Below the pieces are notes generated by a model, which was given only the letters and a program-made list of their open reading frames with translations, did no database searches and had not been told where the DNA came from. Below are positions 1 to 10,404 of a stretch of 64,000 nucleotides of DNA, piece by piece. The stretch spans positions 310,001-374,000 of the forward strand of contig PUDQ02000018.1 of the NCBI GenBank assembly GCA_002964805.2, in the 5' to 3' direction. The stretch's first letter is position 1, and every line of letters starts with the position of its first letter. The translations under genes were made by a program, and so were the position numbers. This DNA is from Trametes villosa (taxonomy: Eukaryota; Basidiomycota; Agaricomycetes; Polyporales; Polyporaceae).

Positions 1-1734
1 AAGGGTCCGCACCGGGGGCGCCACTCGTCCTCGAGTCGAGCCGCGCCCCGTCCGCTCGTTATATCCCGCCTCCCACCCGGGCGCCCTCCCACCTCCCAGA
101 CAGGCCCGCTCCCACCCCTCCCGAATCTCCTGTACCGCTCCCGAACGTTCCCCGAATGGACAGACTTGTGCACCCGGACCTCCTCGCCCCCTGAAGATCC
201 TCGTCGTCGCCGTCCCCGCTCCCTGGTCCTGGAACTAGGCCGCCGCCGTGGCTGCTGGTGGGCGGGGACTGTGTCCGTGGGCGGCGCAGCGCGCCCGATA
301 TATCCCTCCTCTCCTCTGTTCCGTCTCCCTCTCGCGCCCTCCCATTTCGCCTCTCCTCTCCTCGTCCTGTCGGCCGCCGTGTGTGTACTCTGGCTCCCTC
401 TGTCCCACCTCCGTCCGTCCACCGTCGGTACCGGTACCATGCCACCCCTCGCCCCCCCGTCTGCCATGCATGCGTCCCTTGCCGGTTTTTACCCTTGACC
501 TTTTACCTTGTTTTTATCGATACTTTTTCTTCGCGTTCGCATCCGCGTCTCTGTTCATGTTGATGTTTCTGTGCACGCCTTCTCTACATCCGTACCGCCC
601 GCACACCGCACACCGCACAGCACCTGGGGTCCCTCCAACTCGCCGTCCAGCGTGGCTCGGCGTCCGACGCTCGTTCCGGCTCTTCTCCTCCCTCCTCTCG
701 CTTCTAGTACGCTTGTGTCGAACCTAGTCTCGTATATCATCACTTACGCATGTCTTCACCCGTCGCGGTATTTGCACATACTCCTCAGTACCCTCAGAAA
801 CCAATGCAGCTCCCTGAGCTCGAACTCCCTCTCGTATGCGCATGCTCTCCTCTCCGTGGCGGTCTGTTCGGGGCCGCCGCTGCCGTATATACTGCACATA
901 GTATTGGTACGCCTTCTCGGGGGTTTGGGGTCTCTGCTCGCGCGTATGGCCATGGACAGTCTGGGTCGGGGTGCCTCGCTCGATCGGGGGCAGTAGTACA
1001 AGTTAGGTTACTCATGTGCGTCCCGGTGAAAATCGAAAAAGCGTGTGTACGCATTTCTATGGATCGACGGGTGAACATTTAACGACGACCTGAACATCGT
1101 AATTTTTGCGGTGTTCGACGTCGACGCAGCCCCACGGTCTACGCATGTGCTTGAGAGCTCTCGAGGATTCAGAAGAACCGTAGCGCGGCCTAATTTCATG
1201 CGCGCACGGATGATATCATAGGTGACCTGTTGACCCCCAGGGCCAGGGCGTGAGGCAATCTCGCCCGGGAAGGTTAGATAGCGTCGACCAAGATAGACGA
1301 CGCGAAAGCCACAAGTACCCGTCCTTCGACTTCTGAAAGCTTCGATACCGGAGCAGGCCCACGACCCACATGCACAGGCCGTCGGATATGATACCATATT
1401 ACAGCACCCTCGGCACCCCTGCGGCTCGAGGTCAGAGGTCACGAAGAGCGATATGCAGTACACGTGCGGGCAATTATTAACGCGGAAAAGCAAGGAATGT
1501 GTGTGGTATATATGGTACAATGCGCCCCTCTCGATCGCCTCTCACCGGTCACCCAGCGTCTCGAGTCTCGTCGTCCCCTGTCTAGCGGATGTGGTCCGTC
1601 TGGCTCTGGTCCCCAAAGCGTCTGAGCGTGTAGCGCGACAGCAGTGCGTAACGAATAGCCCGCGCGAGGTCCGTGTGCGGATGTGGAAGCGGATGTGTAG
1701 CCCAGAACGGTGCGAATGCAGATGCAGGTCCGTG
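1..1734. other. No recognisable gene
   Basis: GC-rich, pyrimidine-biased sequence for the first 700 bases, then mixed sequence. The open frames here are low in complexity (Arg/Pro/Ser-rich), none shows a domain, and I could not build a spliced model. It probably holds the 3' flank of the carrier gene and part of a neighbouring gene's regulatory region. Confidence 0.5.
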
Positions 1735-3138
1735 TTATGAGTAGCCCGCTTGCGCGTTCAGGTAGCGCACGATCATTTCGTATCTGCACAATGGCCTGTC
1801 AACACCTAGGCCCCTACGGTCCATACAAGACAAGATACGCACGTCAACATCGTCACTGCGCTGTTTGGTACCGTCCGGACGAGGTTCACCGATAGGCCGC
1901 GATACAACGCGCGCCATCCCTCGTCGACGACCATGTGTTTCACCGTGCGTACGATGCCTGCGTACGATGGTGGTGGCGCTCCGGCGGGCGCGCCTGCGCC
2001 AAGCGGCCGCTTTTGCGTCTGAAGACGTGTTCGGACGACTTCGTGTGGGTATGTCGCGATCGACGCTGTCATCTTCGCGACCGCGGAGCACCCGAGGATT
2101 TGGCCGGGGGTCAGCGGCTCGGACCGCCCGCGGGCTGTGCTTGGAAGCGCGGTGAGCGAGGCGCACAACGGTAGGGAGGGGAAGCGCAAGGGAGGGGAGA
2201 GGGTCACGGAAGAAGGGGATCACGGCGGGAGGAAGGGTTACAGAGTGAGGAAAGGGGAGGAGGAGGCGCGCGCTCACCTGCGACTCGTTTGAGGTGCTCG
2301 TAAAGCGGAAATTGCACGGCGACGTGCGTGATACCGAGGAGGCTCGGAAGAAGACCGCGGAAGAAGGCGCGTCCGCCCTCGGTGCGGTAGATGGTGAGCG
2401 CCGCGTCTAGTGTATGCTTGTAGCGCACTTCGGTTCGTGGTTGGGTCTGCGGCGGTGGAGCAGTGAATTTCGACATCACACGAGCAGCGAGAGAGAGGGA
2501 ATGCACACCATGAAGCGGGTCTTAATCACCCATAGCGGATTAGTACAGATAGTGCTCGTCGCCCCGGCGGACATGGCAGACAATATATGGAGTGTCCATG
2601 GATGTTCTCGTGCTAGCGGCTGGTAACCCTTCACCTGCGCGGCAGGGTAGACGTGCCGCGCCTCGACCTCGTTTGGTGGCCGCTCGCCGAAGTACCGCTT
2701 GATGCCGTCGTACACCGCAAAGTAGATCGCCCAGGTCGGGAGGTAGCCGAGGATAGTGGGCCCGAGCCCACGATAAAGGCCGCGGAGGCCGTCATGCTTG
2801 AGGATGTCTTTGACGGTGGCTGGGAGACGGAGGGGAAGAGCACGCACGTTGAGCGGGGGTTCTACGGGGACGTGCGCCGCGGAGCACGGGCGCGGGGAGA
2901 AGGACGGAGACGGAGAGCCTCACCAACCACACCGAGGTAGCCCTGCTGCGAGTGGCCGTAGCGCTGGGCCTGGAGCTTGGTCTTGATCACGTCGAGCGGG
3001 CAGGTGGCGACGCTGGCGACGAGGCCGCCTCCTGCGCCAGCTGGGAAGGGCGGCGGCGAGTGTGAGAGGGCGAGCTATTGCTGCACAAGACCCGGGGCGG
3101 GACTGACCGATCATGCTGTTTGCGCTTTTCGAAGGCAT
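1735..3138 (-). CDS. Mitochondrial carrier, NAD+/pyrimidine-nucleotide type
   Basis: Mitochondrial inner-membrane solute carrier (SLC25), closest by motif to the yeast NAD+ carriers Ndt1/Ndt2 (YIA6/YEA6). Six exons (3138-3108, 3040-2924, 2819-2509, 2446-2278, 2134-1843, 1783-1735) join to 323 codons including stop, about the usual carrier length. All three carrier repeats are visible: CPLDVIKTKLQ near residue 24, TNPLWVIKTRFM ending near residue 153, and YPHEVVRTRLQTQ in the C-terminal third. Each is the PX[DE]XX[KR] signature, with W replacing the usual acidic residue in the second; that Trp variant is typical of the NAD/pyrimidine/FAD subgroup. GYLPTWAIYF in repeat 1 also fits this subgroup. 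The start is the ATG at 3138, directly before MIAGAGGG; an in-frame upstream extension rich in Ser/Pro exists, so the N-terminus could be longer. The substrate is inferred from motifs only. Confidence 0.9.
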
Positions 3139-3723
3139 CCCTCCTCGAGGTGCGGGCCGCTGGGGACGCGGCGGACGATGGCGAAGGGACCTCGAGCACG
3201 ACGGGCACGGCGAGCAGGACGGAGATGGTGGAGAGGACGGTGGAGATGACGAGCTCGAGACGCAGCCCGGCTCGCGAGTCGAGTCGGAGAGTGGGGTATC
3301 GCGCTCGGCTAAGCAAAATGTCCTCGCGATCACCCAAAACTCGGTCCGTGCCGGTTCCTCCCGGCCCTCCTCTTTTCCTCTCATTTCACTCGCAGCCACG
3401 ATGCTCGCAACATCTAAGGAAACCCTCTTGTGTACCTGTGTGCATTGAGCCTACAGTACGTTACAGCAGTGGCGCAGTCGCTCACGAGACAGCCAAGAAC
3501 GCCGTCTGCAGCCCGCTTCATGGCGCAGCTGCGCCAGGCTTACTCAGAACACTCCGATATTACTAACTTCTTCATCGCCCTTTGGGAAAGCCCAGCGGTC
3601 TTGTCAACTTAGAGCTTCTGTGCATGCGATCGACGGCTATATAACCTCTCGAGTTCTCTCAAACCTTGAAAGCCTGTCTGATCCCGCCCATCACACACGT
3701 CCTCAGTTGCTCGAGTGTCCACC

Positions 3724-4198
3724 ATGGTCAAAGTCACCCTCAACGGAACCGTCCTCGCCGAGTCGGACAACACCGTCGTTGTCGAAGGGAACCACTATTT
3801 CCCTCCCGATGCCGTCAACTCTGCCGCCCTATCGCCGTCGTCTACGCAGTGAGTGTCATCGGCGGTCGTATCGGCTCGGTGACAGAAGAACTGACGGTAT
3901 CTGCCTTACAGCACCACTTGCCCGTGGAAGGGGTACGCCGCGTGCACCTTATTAGTTTGTTCGGGGATACTGACGTTTACGGTGTCGGCTGTAGGGTCGC
4001 GTCTTACTACGATGCCTCGATCGGCGGGAAGACCGCTGTGACCGACGTCGCCTGGTACTACCCGGAGCCCAAGGAGAAGGCGAAGAACATCACGGGCTAT
4101 GTTGCCTTCTACAAGGTATGCACCCCGCGATGTTCATCGGCAAGAAGAGGCTAACTGACGCGGATTTTGTCTCTCAGACCAAGGTCGAGTTTGAGTAA
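3724..4198 (+). CDS. DUF427 family protein
   Basis: Small cytosolic-type protein of the DUF427 family. Four exons (3724-3848, 3912-3932, 3995-4115, 4178-4198) give a protein of about 95 residues, normal for a single DUF427 domain. Family hallmarks are the opening VKVTLNGTVLAESD, then VVVEGNHYFPPDAV, the TCPWKG loop encoded by a 21-bp micro-exon, ASYYD, and the closing VAWYYPEP..GYVAFYK. The last exon is only 21 bp. The family is a small beta-rich fold found in bacteria and fungi with no settled biochemical role; no enzyme motif is visible. It faces away from the carrier gene with about 585 bp between the two starts. Confidence 0.9.
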
Positions 4199-5693
4199 AC
4201 GCACCTGGACGTCTGCAACGACGTGGTGGAACATACGGAAGAAGCATACCGCAATGTGCACATGTGTTTGTAACATAGCGTCCTGGAGGATTTGTATGGA
4301 TGGATAACGCGCCTTTGACGTGCATACATGCGGGTGGGAAGAGTGATACCCCCGCACACCGCCACGGTCCCTCGACATCGAAGGCAATTCAGGCGAAAAC
4401 GCAATAACAACATCCGAGTTTGGTAAGACACACAAACACTGCAGGTCATCCAACTCTTGACACTGTTCGGTCCACTTGTTCGCCGGTGAGGCTGACGTCG
4501 ATCTTGTCGCTGCCAGCCAGCGGCGCACAGCGCTGTCCTCGAGATGTATAAGAAGTGCCCCCTCGCCCGACCGTGCTCTCTAGGCACTCTCTCCCCCCTT
4601 CCTCTTCCCGACTGCGCTCTCTGGCAAGCACTTTCAAATTCCCCTCCCCCTCCTCCCCGTCGAGTGCCTCCCCCTTCCGGCTTGCATCTGCTTTCTATCG
4701 CTCTCGCAGGGTTGCTCTCTACGCTTTCCTTCTCCTCTCTCAAGCCTTCCCTGCGGACTCGTGTTCCCAGAGCATGCTCCACTTGTGGTTGAGGGCGCTA
4801 GCAGTAAGCTCCCCAACCTTCAGACATCTATACGCTGTTCGCTAACCGTATCACTATGTAGCCGCCCCTTCCCCAGGAGGGAAGCCACTCGAGTTGGGGC
4901 CCCGCCAACCACCAGTAGCGCAAGCCTGGTCAATGGGCGTGTGCCGGGTCGTCGCTGACGGCTCGGGGCATCTCCTCGGAGATGTCTCCCCAGCTCGTAT
5001 CTGGGACACGAACCCGCGGCCACTATACGACGCTGGCGGTACGTCCACTCATAGCTCCCTTACTCACACCCCACTTACAATGGCTCTGCGCAGTCGTGGC
5101 TACCGCTATCAGGGAACGGCGACCTGCTATCGAGTCTCATTCCTCTACCTCTCATTGCGCAGATGCGCTCGCGGTTTTGGCTGGCTCCAATAAATAGTGC
5201 GTTACGGTCAAACTCTTTGGTTTGCCCTCGCTAATGCACTACTGCACGTCAGCCGCTCCGGCCAGGCATGAGCCGTCCACTCCTGGCCTCACACCCGCCT
5301 GGCCGACCCCTCCCCCACTCCATGTGGCTTGCGCAGATGCGCACGCGATGCTGGCTGTCTACCTCTGTGCGTGGCATACATCTCCTGTGCTTTCGAGTCC
5401 TCGCTGATGCATGATTGCCATGTCTCAGCCGCCGCTTCAAGGTCTAGGCCGTCCACTCATGGCTCCACCGTGCTTGCCTATCCAGCTCTTGTCTTCGCGT
5501 TGTACGCTACGATTGCAGCGGCGCAAATGAATTCCGTCTCTGCACGGCTTGTTTCCGTACTACCACGCCGGCCGTGCTCGCCTCCTAAATGCGATGAATT
5601 ACAATGACCTGTGACCGATCGTACATACGCGGGGCGCGTTGTTATATAGCCAGTGAGGAATTGCAAAGCCCTCATTACTAACTGTACCGAGCG
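4199..5693. other. Intergenic stretch with degenerate repeats
   Basis: No gene could be supported. The left part is a pyrimidine-rich run near 4560-4760. The right part, 5020-5480, carries the diverged tandem repeat listed separately. Confidence 0.5.
5020..5480. repeat. Degenerate tandem repeat, about 2.5 copies
   Basis: The segments starting near 5230 and 5402 align over about 60 bases (CGCTRATGCA, then TCAGCCGC, then GCCGTCCACTCMTGG). A weaker third copy ends with GTCCACTCATAG at 5043. The shared GTCCACTC lies at 5043, 5275 and 5451, so spacing is uneven (232 and 176). Related blocks GCGCAGATGCGC recur near 5157 and 5331. Confidence 0.55.
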
Positions 5694-6321
5694 TTATACG
5701 GTTGCCGCTGCGGACGTTACTGCCGCCGTGTCGCTATCCCTCCTGCTCTTCTCGCATATGATGAACGAGAGCAAGACGCTGTCCAAGATCGGCACAACCC
5801 CTCCGTCGACCTCGAGAGTCATATGCCTGGACGACCAGAGGCTCGCGCGAGAGCTGTGAGACCGGGCAACGACGCGTTTGGTGTGGCGGTCGAGAAGCTA
5901 GGTATGGAAAGGTGAGTAGGGATGATACGAGGAACAATGAGTTGCTTGCCTTGAACTTGCTCTTGCCCCACTGCTTCTTCCAAACGTATGTTCGACCGTT
6001 GGGAGCGGTGAACTTCCTGGCGCTGGACAATGCCTACATGAGCACCACGCCGTCTATACTATTGATCGTAAGCACCCACCTCGTGAACAAACCGGCGCTG
6101 CTGAGCCAACTTGACGCAGCCCTCGTCCGCCCGTTAATCTCTACCTGGTCGCGCCCCCACCGCCGCTTGTAGCGCGCGACAGTCCTGCCTTGCGCATCGC
6201 GGATCGTCGTCTTGCGCTTCCCCGGCCTGTAGGGGGTGGTTATGATGAAGAGGGTGTTGCCCGTGGATGCCTCCACCACGGCGGAGTTCAGGGGGTTGTT
6301 GGAGGTGAAGGCGAGCTTCAT
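5694..6321 (-). CDS. DUF6593 domain protein
   Basis: Basidiomycete-specific DUF6593 protein of unknown function. Three exons (6321-6080, 6022-5950, 5897-5694) make 172 residues. Family landmarks appear in order: an N-terminal strand MKLAFTSNNPLNS, TLFIITTPYRPGKRKTTI, the central KFTAPNGRTYVWKKQ (family pattern F-aPdGr-YkWk), then DRHTKRVVARSH and the C-terminal ILDSVLLSFIICEKSRR. The second intron (5949-5898, 52 bp) starts with GCAAGC, so it is a GC-AG intron; only this junction restores the family C-terminus. An in-frame ATG at 6384 would add 21 residues, but the family normally begins at the Met chosen. Confidence 0.85.
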
Positions 6322-7128
6322 CGTGTGGGTGTGGTGTGCGCGGTGGCTGCGGTTGGCGAAGCTCGCTGAGGCGACTGAGAACATGGTGAAGGGATATAGA
6401 GGGGCCTCCTTGCTCACTCGGCTGGTTGAAGTACGTGCGGGATACTGCTGCGCAGTGCACACCGCCTTCGACTTGATACAGAGCCTGTAGCAGTAGGGGG
6501 ATCACCAGGCGCACTAGTGTCAGACGTCACTGGGCCGCAGTCGTATCGCAGGAGTGGATGGGTGCCCAGCATTCGCTTGAACCTGGAGCTCGTGTGTGTA
6601 GCTGCTGACCCCTGCGGGATTAGGACTCATAACTTGTTCGGGCTCCTTCGAGTGTCTATGATATCAAAAAGTCAGTCAATCTGTTGTTTATAGCACTATC
6701 CCCGACGATGCATAGTATCAGGGTGTGCCCACCGAGTTTCGTGTGGAGTACGGCAGCGTCCCGGGCCTAGCGTCCGAATCTGCTGCGTACGCAGTCCGGG
6801 GACTCGGACTACGCACCTGTCATGACAGGCGGGACTTGGTAGCAGGGCCGCGTTAAACAGCCCAAGCTCGTGTCCTGCCTAGTATTCCGGTTTCTGACGA
6901 ATGCGACCCGCGGTTGTGAACGAGTGAACCGTGTCAAGTCGCGAACCGCGAACTCGTCGCGTTGAACGCGACGCGACGCGCCATCACGTGACGCGGTCAA
7001 GGGCTTTGTGGCGTCGAGCGAAGCGACCTTCGGTCCTTCTCGCTCGTCCACCCGCTCTGCCGCTTTGCCCCCTCGCTGTCGGCTGTCTGGCACTCTATCC
7101 TTCCCGCGCACAGCCCTGACGCGAAAAT
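6322..7128. other. Divergent intergenic region
   Basis: Lies between the starts of the DUF6593 gene and EAF6, so it should hold both promoters. I see no TATA box close to either start and no repeat or RNA gene. Confidence 0.4.
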
Positions 7129-7808
7129 ATGTCGAACGACGTCGCGACGCCGGAGGAGAAGGCCAAGTACGACGCGGCCAAGAAGGAGCTGCTGCAGGCC
7201 CTTGCGAAGAAGCGGAGTCTGGACAAACAGCTCGTATGTTGTGCCCTGATACCACTCCACGCACTGCTAATGCATACCTATATCACCTTAGGCCGCGATA
7301 GAGGTCCAGATATACAATCTAGAGGGCTCCTACTTGACCGAAACCGCGGCGCATAGCGGAGGGAACATCATCCACGGCTTCGATGGCTACCTCAAGAACC
7401 AGCCCAGCGGGCGGCGCAAGTACGAGATCAGCGAGACGGACCGCATATTCTCCACGAGCAGCATGACGTACAAGAAGGTGCGCAGAGGCGTCCTCGAGCG
7501 CGACTGTGATGGATGACCCCCTACAGTCGCTCGAACTGTCAGGCGAGGGAGAGGAGTCGACTGCAACAGGAGACGACCAGTCACGAATGTCCACCCCTGG
7601 ACTGACGACTGTGATTGTGCCGCCGGCGCCGAGGCCGGAGGTGCTCACGGCGGCGCAGCAGAAGAAGAACAGGGATAGGGAGTACCAGAGGAAGAAGCGG
7701 GCGAACGCGGCGGCGAATCGGAAACAGGGCGAGACACCGATTAGCGACGACGAGAGCGTGTCGGGGAGGAAACCGGCGAAGAGGGCGCGGTTGACGGAGG
7801 ACGACTAG
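7129..7808 (+). CDS. EAF6: EAF6, histone acetyltransferase complex subunit
   Basis: Chromatin-modification protein Eaf6, a small subunit of NuA4 and NuA3-type histone acetyltransferase complexes in the nucleus. Three exons (7129-7233, 7292-7477, 7527-7808) encode 190 residues. Residues 10-60 form a heptad-rich coiled coil, followed by the signature IYNLEGSYLTET, GNIIHGFDGYLK and the DRIFSTSSMTY motif at about residues 85-97. The C-terminal half is low in complexity and ends in basic, nuclear-signal-like clusters (REYQRKKRA, GRKPAKRAR). Somewhat longer than yeast Eaf6 because of this tail. The stop lies 168 bp from the convergent RRP40 stop. Confidence 0.95.
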
Positions 7809-7976
7809 CTGCTCTGGGATTGTTGTGGTGCGTCCTCTTTCCTGCAGTTCGCGGTTCCTGGTCTCATGCCATGGCGCGTCCCCCAGCTGTGATTTGTACC
7901 GGTATCGTTCTGACTCCTTGCTATGCTGTACTGTATGTATTATAATGTAACATATACCCCGCGAGTGCACAACCTA

Positions 7977-8835
7977 TCATACATCGAGGGTACCAAGGAA
8001 CTTCTTCACCGCGACCTCGTCCATCCCCCCGCCGTCTGGGTCGACAGCCTCAATACATCGCGCAACCGCGATCGTCTGTCTGGGATCCTTGCAGTTTATC
8101 CACACCCTCCCGTTGATCCCTACTGCAGTTTCGAGAGGGAAGCGGGCGCCGAGCAGGGGGAAGAGGAAGTGTTTTGGGTCCAGTAGCCTGCCATGGCGCG
8201 GTCAGAGACTGGGCCCAGCGGAAGTATGAGAGGCACTTACAATCTGCACATCTTCAGACTGCATTGCACCAAGAAGCCGCCTTTCAGCTCGCCAAAGCCC
8301 TCGGCTTTACGCGTTTGCGCATCGAAGCACTCCAGCTCCGGCTCCATGTCTTTGTGCGCGAGGGATACTCGGACGTAGAGCAACGAGCCCACCTAGTGGA
8401 GGTTAGATTCCTACCAAACTATATGCGTTGCCCAAGAGCGTACCTTGAGGTTTGGCCGGTTCCGTTTTGTCGCGCCCTCGAACGCGAGCCCGTCCAGGGA
8501 CGCCATATGCGCCGAGCCGATGTCCACCCGCCAATTCTCACCGCTCCGGGAGATGACCACGCCTACCACCGACTCTTGCGGCGCAGGGACATACTGCCTT
8601 ATACTCCGTCAGCGACGGTCTCGTTTTTGCCAACATTGTGCGCGGAGACACTCACCCGGCGCGAGTTGCCCTCGATCCACCATTTGTTCCCCTTCGGGGT
8701 GTGCTTCACCTCGCCGGCGCGCGTGGATATGATGGCGGATTCGCCGCCCACGGAGGTGGACTGGAGCAAGCCCGGTCCGAGTTTGAGGTTGACGTGCTGC
8801 GCGGGGACGGGTTCGCCGGGGAGGACGAGGGACAT
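7977..8835 (-). CDS. RRP40: RRP40, exosome cap subunit
   Basis: Exosome complex component Rrp40, one of three S1/KH RNA-binding cap proteins of the 3'-5' RNA exosome. Four exons (8835-8656, 8593-8444, 8392-8241, 8187-7977) encode 230 residues, close to yeast Rrp40. The N-terminal domain has VLPGEPV and LGPGLLQ. The S1 domain runs from VVGVVISRSGENWRVDIG to the strand LYVRVSLAHKDMEPELECFD. The KH-like domain has the characteristic GINGRVWINCKD (family GxNGxxW). Codon frame is continuous across every junction. The start is 137 bp from the divergent VPS37 start, suggesting a shared bidirectional promoter. Confidence 0.95.
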
Positions 8836-8972
8836 GGTGGCGGGAGCGAGTGAAGAAGTGTCCGCGCTGGTGCGCGGGGCAGACACGCGATCTCTTTCTT
8901 CAACTTGGCCCACGACCACCATCTCCACCCACACTCTGGTCTGCTGGGGCGTTTCGTACAGCACACACTAAG

Positions 8973-9728
8973 ATGGAATCCTCTTCGCAGAATGTGGTGC
9001 ATACTCGTCTGACGGCCGACTTCCCTGAACTCGCACATCTATCGTGAGGCTCTACCGGCTTGCGTCGCGCCCACGCAGAGGAGTGACCCTGTTCTCTTGG
9101 GCAGACGAGAGGACTTAGAAGATCTCCTCGCGGATCCGGCATACTTCCAGGCTATCTTCCATAGCTTGCCGCAAGTACGGCTGCTATACCAGGGCCAGGC
9201 TGACCTTGGCTCGGCGAATGAGACTATCGCAAGTAAGTCATTAGGTTGGTCTAGTATAGCACGCCTTTGACTGGTGACTGCAGGAAACAACCTTGCATAT
9301 CAGGAGGACTTGTACAAGCTACGAAGCGAAACGCAGGAAGCCTTCGATAGTGCCAAGAATCTGGAGGCGCGATGGAAAGAGCTCGAGAAAGAGCAGCGTG
9401 AAGTATACCAGGTGCGCTCGTGCTCCCGCCTAACCCTCCCGCATACACCCCGCTCATCCTCCTTGTTACCGGTCGCATATAGCGATATGACCCGCAATTC
9501 CTACTCATGCGGCTGCGGCACGCCACGATCGCGCAGGACGACCAGTCCGAGGCGCGCGCGAACGCGTTCGTGCAGGGATCCGCGTCGGACCCAGACCCTG
9601 TCGGGCTCAGCGGGAAGGACATCGACGACTTCGTGAAGGAGTTCCGCGAGCTCCGGAAGACGTACCACAAGCGCGTGATGTGGGGCGAGCGGTGGGCCGC
9701 GGGCGACGTCGCCTGGCGAGACGACTGA
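8973..9728 (+). CDS. VPS37: VPS37-like ESCRT-I subunit (Mod(r) domain)
   Basis: ESCRT-I subunit with a Mod(r) domain, acting in endosomal cargo sorting and multivesicular-body formation. Four exons (8973-9043, 9081-9232, 9284-9411, 9483-9728) encode 198 residues. Exon 2 carries GRREDLEDLLADPAYFQAIF, the usual opening of the domain; exon 3 is a long charged helix (LYKLRSETQEAFDSAKNLEA); exon 4 has the C-terminal helix DIDDFVKEFRELRKTYHKR that packs in the ESCRT-I headpiece. The first intron is only 37 bp (9044-9080), and its acceptor CAGAG is used one AG further than the first possible AG, because only that AG keeps the frame. Identity as VPS37 rests on this domain pattern. Confidence 0.88.
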
Positions 9729-9972
9729 TCCCTCGAGAGGAAGGAGACTGCTATGCCCGTTGGACTCGTTTTTGCTGGGTGCTTGCTTACGCATTTGTTG
9801 TAGCATAGATGTAATATGTGGGATAGCCCATTGATACCCCGTGGGGGGGTGGAACGCTTCGGCGTGATGCTCGGAGCGCGAACGGGGGCGGCACCAGGCA
9901 CCATGGCTTCATCGACGACACCAGCGCCGGGTCGACCATGCACTTCACGAATGCTCTAGCGCGGCATGCTCC

Positions 9973-9993
9973 ATTGAGCCTTTTTGGCTCAAT
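9973..9993. repeat. Perfect hairpin, 8-bp stem, T5 loop
   Basis: ATTGAGCC, TTTTT, GGCTCAAT. It lies about 245 bp after the VPS37 stop and 410 bp before the AA9 start. It could be an RNA hairpin in the VPS37 3' UTR or a palindromic protein-binding site. Confidence 0.6.
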
Positions 9994-10063
9994 ACCGTCG
10001 TTCAATAGGGAGAGGATATACGTCGGAACATCCCTAGGTTGCGGCCCCCGCATGACCCCTTTC

Positions 10064-10092
10064 GGAAGAGCTCTGCAACAACCTCGCTTCCG
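10064..10092 (+). promoter_or_regulatory. Conserved upstream block shared with AA9 gene 3
   Basis: A 29-bp block (GGAAGAGCTC to CGCTTCCG) that recurs at 14527-14555 with 27 of 29 bases equal. It begins about 340 bp before the AA9-1 start and about 290 bp before the AA9-3 start. Flanking bases are similar too (CGGMACATCC upstream, TTTCTCCGCC downstream), so it is either retained from the gene duplication or under selection as a co-regulation site. Confidence 0.65.
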
Positions 10093-10301
10093 AGAGGGAT
10101 GTTAAACGTTCTTCACTTTTCTCCGCCGCTCCCTCGAGGGCAGGTCACCCTTTGACATCGTGCTGTTGGACAGGATGCCGTGTGTTCGTGCCTGGCCCAG
10201 CCGGTATTCACCAAGGGCGGCTTGCTGAGCAGGTGCGTCCACGAGACGTCATCTCGGCAACCCTCGCGCGCGACACACCGACGCCCAGAAAACTCTGCAG
10301 A

Positions 10302-10308
10302 TATAAAA
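10302..10308 (+). promoter_or_regulatory. TATA box of AA9 gene 1
   Basis: TATAAAA about 100 bp before the start codon; the two paralogues also have TATAA boxes upstream of their starts. Confidence 0.65.
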
Positions 10309-10404
10309 GGGCGGACACGCCGCCGGGTTGCGGCGTAGACCTGAGACTATCGCCCCTCGGCCGTTTGGACGTCCAGCTACTGCTTGCGCACTCGGAGCAA
10401 CATA

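Larger units (their letters stand above)
9729..10404. other. Intergenic region, promoter of AA9 gene 1
   Basis: Contains the 3' flank of VPS37, a perfect hairpin at 9973-9993, the promoter block shared with AA9 gene 3 (10064-10092) and a TATA box at 10302. Confidence 0.6.

Noticed and set aside
8174..8971. 265-codon plus-strand frame
   Set aside because: Antisense to RRP40, which is supported by domain motifs and exact exon phases.
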